Under the pieces are notes generated by a model. The model was not told the origin of the DNA, did no database searches, and saw nothing but the letters and a program-made list of their open reading frames with translations. From an uncultured Ruminococcus sp. (GTDB lineage: Bacteria; Bacillota; Clostridia; Oscillospirales; Ruminococcaceae): a stretch of DNA of 5,058 nucleotides. The translations under genes were made by a program, and so were the position numbers. Positions 5,010-5,058 of the stretch are shown here, piece after piece (the stretch's first letter is position 1; each line of letters opens with the position of its first letter). The stretch is taken from contig CAMHMM010000164.1 in the NCBI GenBank assembly GCA_946186215.1, positions 1-5,058 of the forward strand, written 5' to 3'.

Positions 5010-5058
5010 AGATCGGAAGAGCACACGTCTGAACTCCAGTCACATAGCGACATCTCGT
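5010..5058. other. Illumina TruSeq adapter and index, not genomic
   Basis: Bases 5010-5043 match the TruSeq adapter beginning AGATCGGAAGAGC and ending CCAGTCAC. Then comes an eight-base index, ATAGCGAC (5044-5051), and ATCTCGT (5052-5058), the start of the flow-cell tail. On the minus strand it translates to the known contaminant peptides SSDVCSSDL and LFRSDL. Trim at 5009. Confidence 0.98.

Noticed and set aside
4868..5053. 61-residue minus-strand frame containing SSDVCSSDL
   Set aside because: The N-terminal part is translated adapter; the rest is the wrong frame of the phosphatase.

Overview
The window looks like low-to-mid G+C Firmicutes DNA, most likely a gut Clostridia of the Ruminococcus type. 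This is an inference from the strong GGAGG ribosome sites, TTGACA/TATAAT promoters, the protein flavour and the AT-rich spacers; no single marker gene proves it. Every gene I can support lies on the minus strand, so the region reads right to left. The right edge is not biology: the last 49 bases (5010-5058) are Illumina TruSeq adapter plus an index, so the real sequence ends at 5009.

From right to left: (1) the C-terminal 80 residues of a histidine-phosphatase (phosphoglycerate-mutase-like) protein, cut by the contig end. (2) A stand-alone non-coding RNA unit with its own promoter (4658-4686), a 5' hairpin, a long-range closed core and an intrinsic terminator (4385-4411). Its conserved CCGAUA, GGGUUAC and CGGCGGC blocks identify it as 6S RNA, the regulator of the housekeeping RNA polymerase. 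(3) An arginine biosynthesis unit with a near-consensus promoter (4238-4265): a 93-residue gene of unknown function, argD (acetylornithine aminotransferase) and argF (ornithine carbamoyltransferase). These are tightly packed: the small gene's stop touches the argD ribosome site, and the argD stop overlaps the argF start (TAATG). (4) A 13-bp GC-rich hairpin, then three short genes spaced about 25 bp apart: a three-helix membrane protein, a DMP19/DUF4375-like soluble protein and a small hydrophobic membrane protein. They end at a good intrinsic terminator (243-276). (5) A gene-free AT-rich left end holding a perfect 46-bp palindrome, a 12-bp palindrome and a strong outward-facing promoter (25-53) for something beyond the window.

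argD makes N-acetylornithine from N-acetylglutamate semialdehyde. After deacetylation, argF turns ornithine into citrulline, so the pair covers the middle of arginine synthesis; argC, argJ and argB must be elsewhere. The three genes after argF have no clear promoter and may depend on read-through past the hairpin. I saw no CRISPR array, insertion sequence, tRNA or phage gene. The least explained items are the coupled 93-residue gene ahead of argD, the three-gene membrane/DMP19 cluster, and the 46-bp palindrome whose outer arm doubles as a terminator U-tract.
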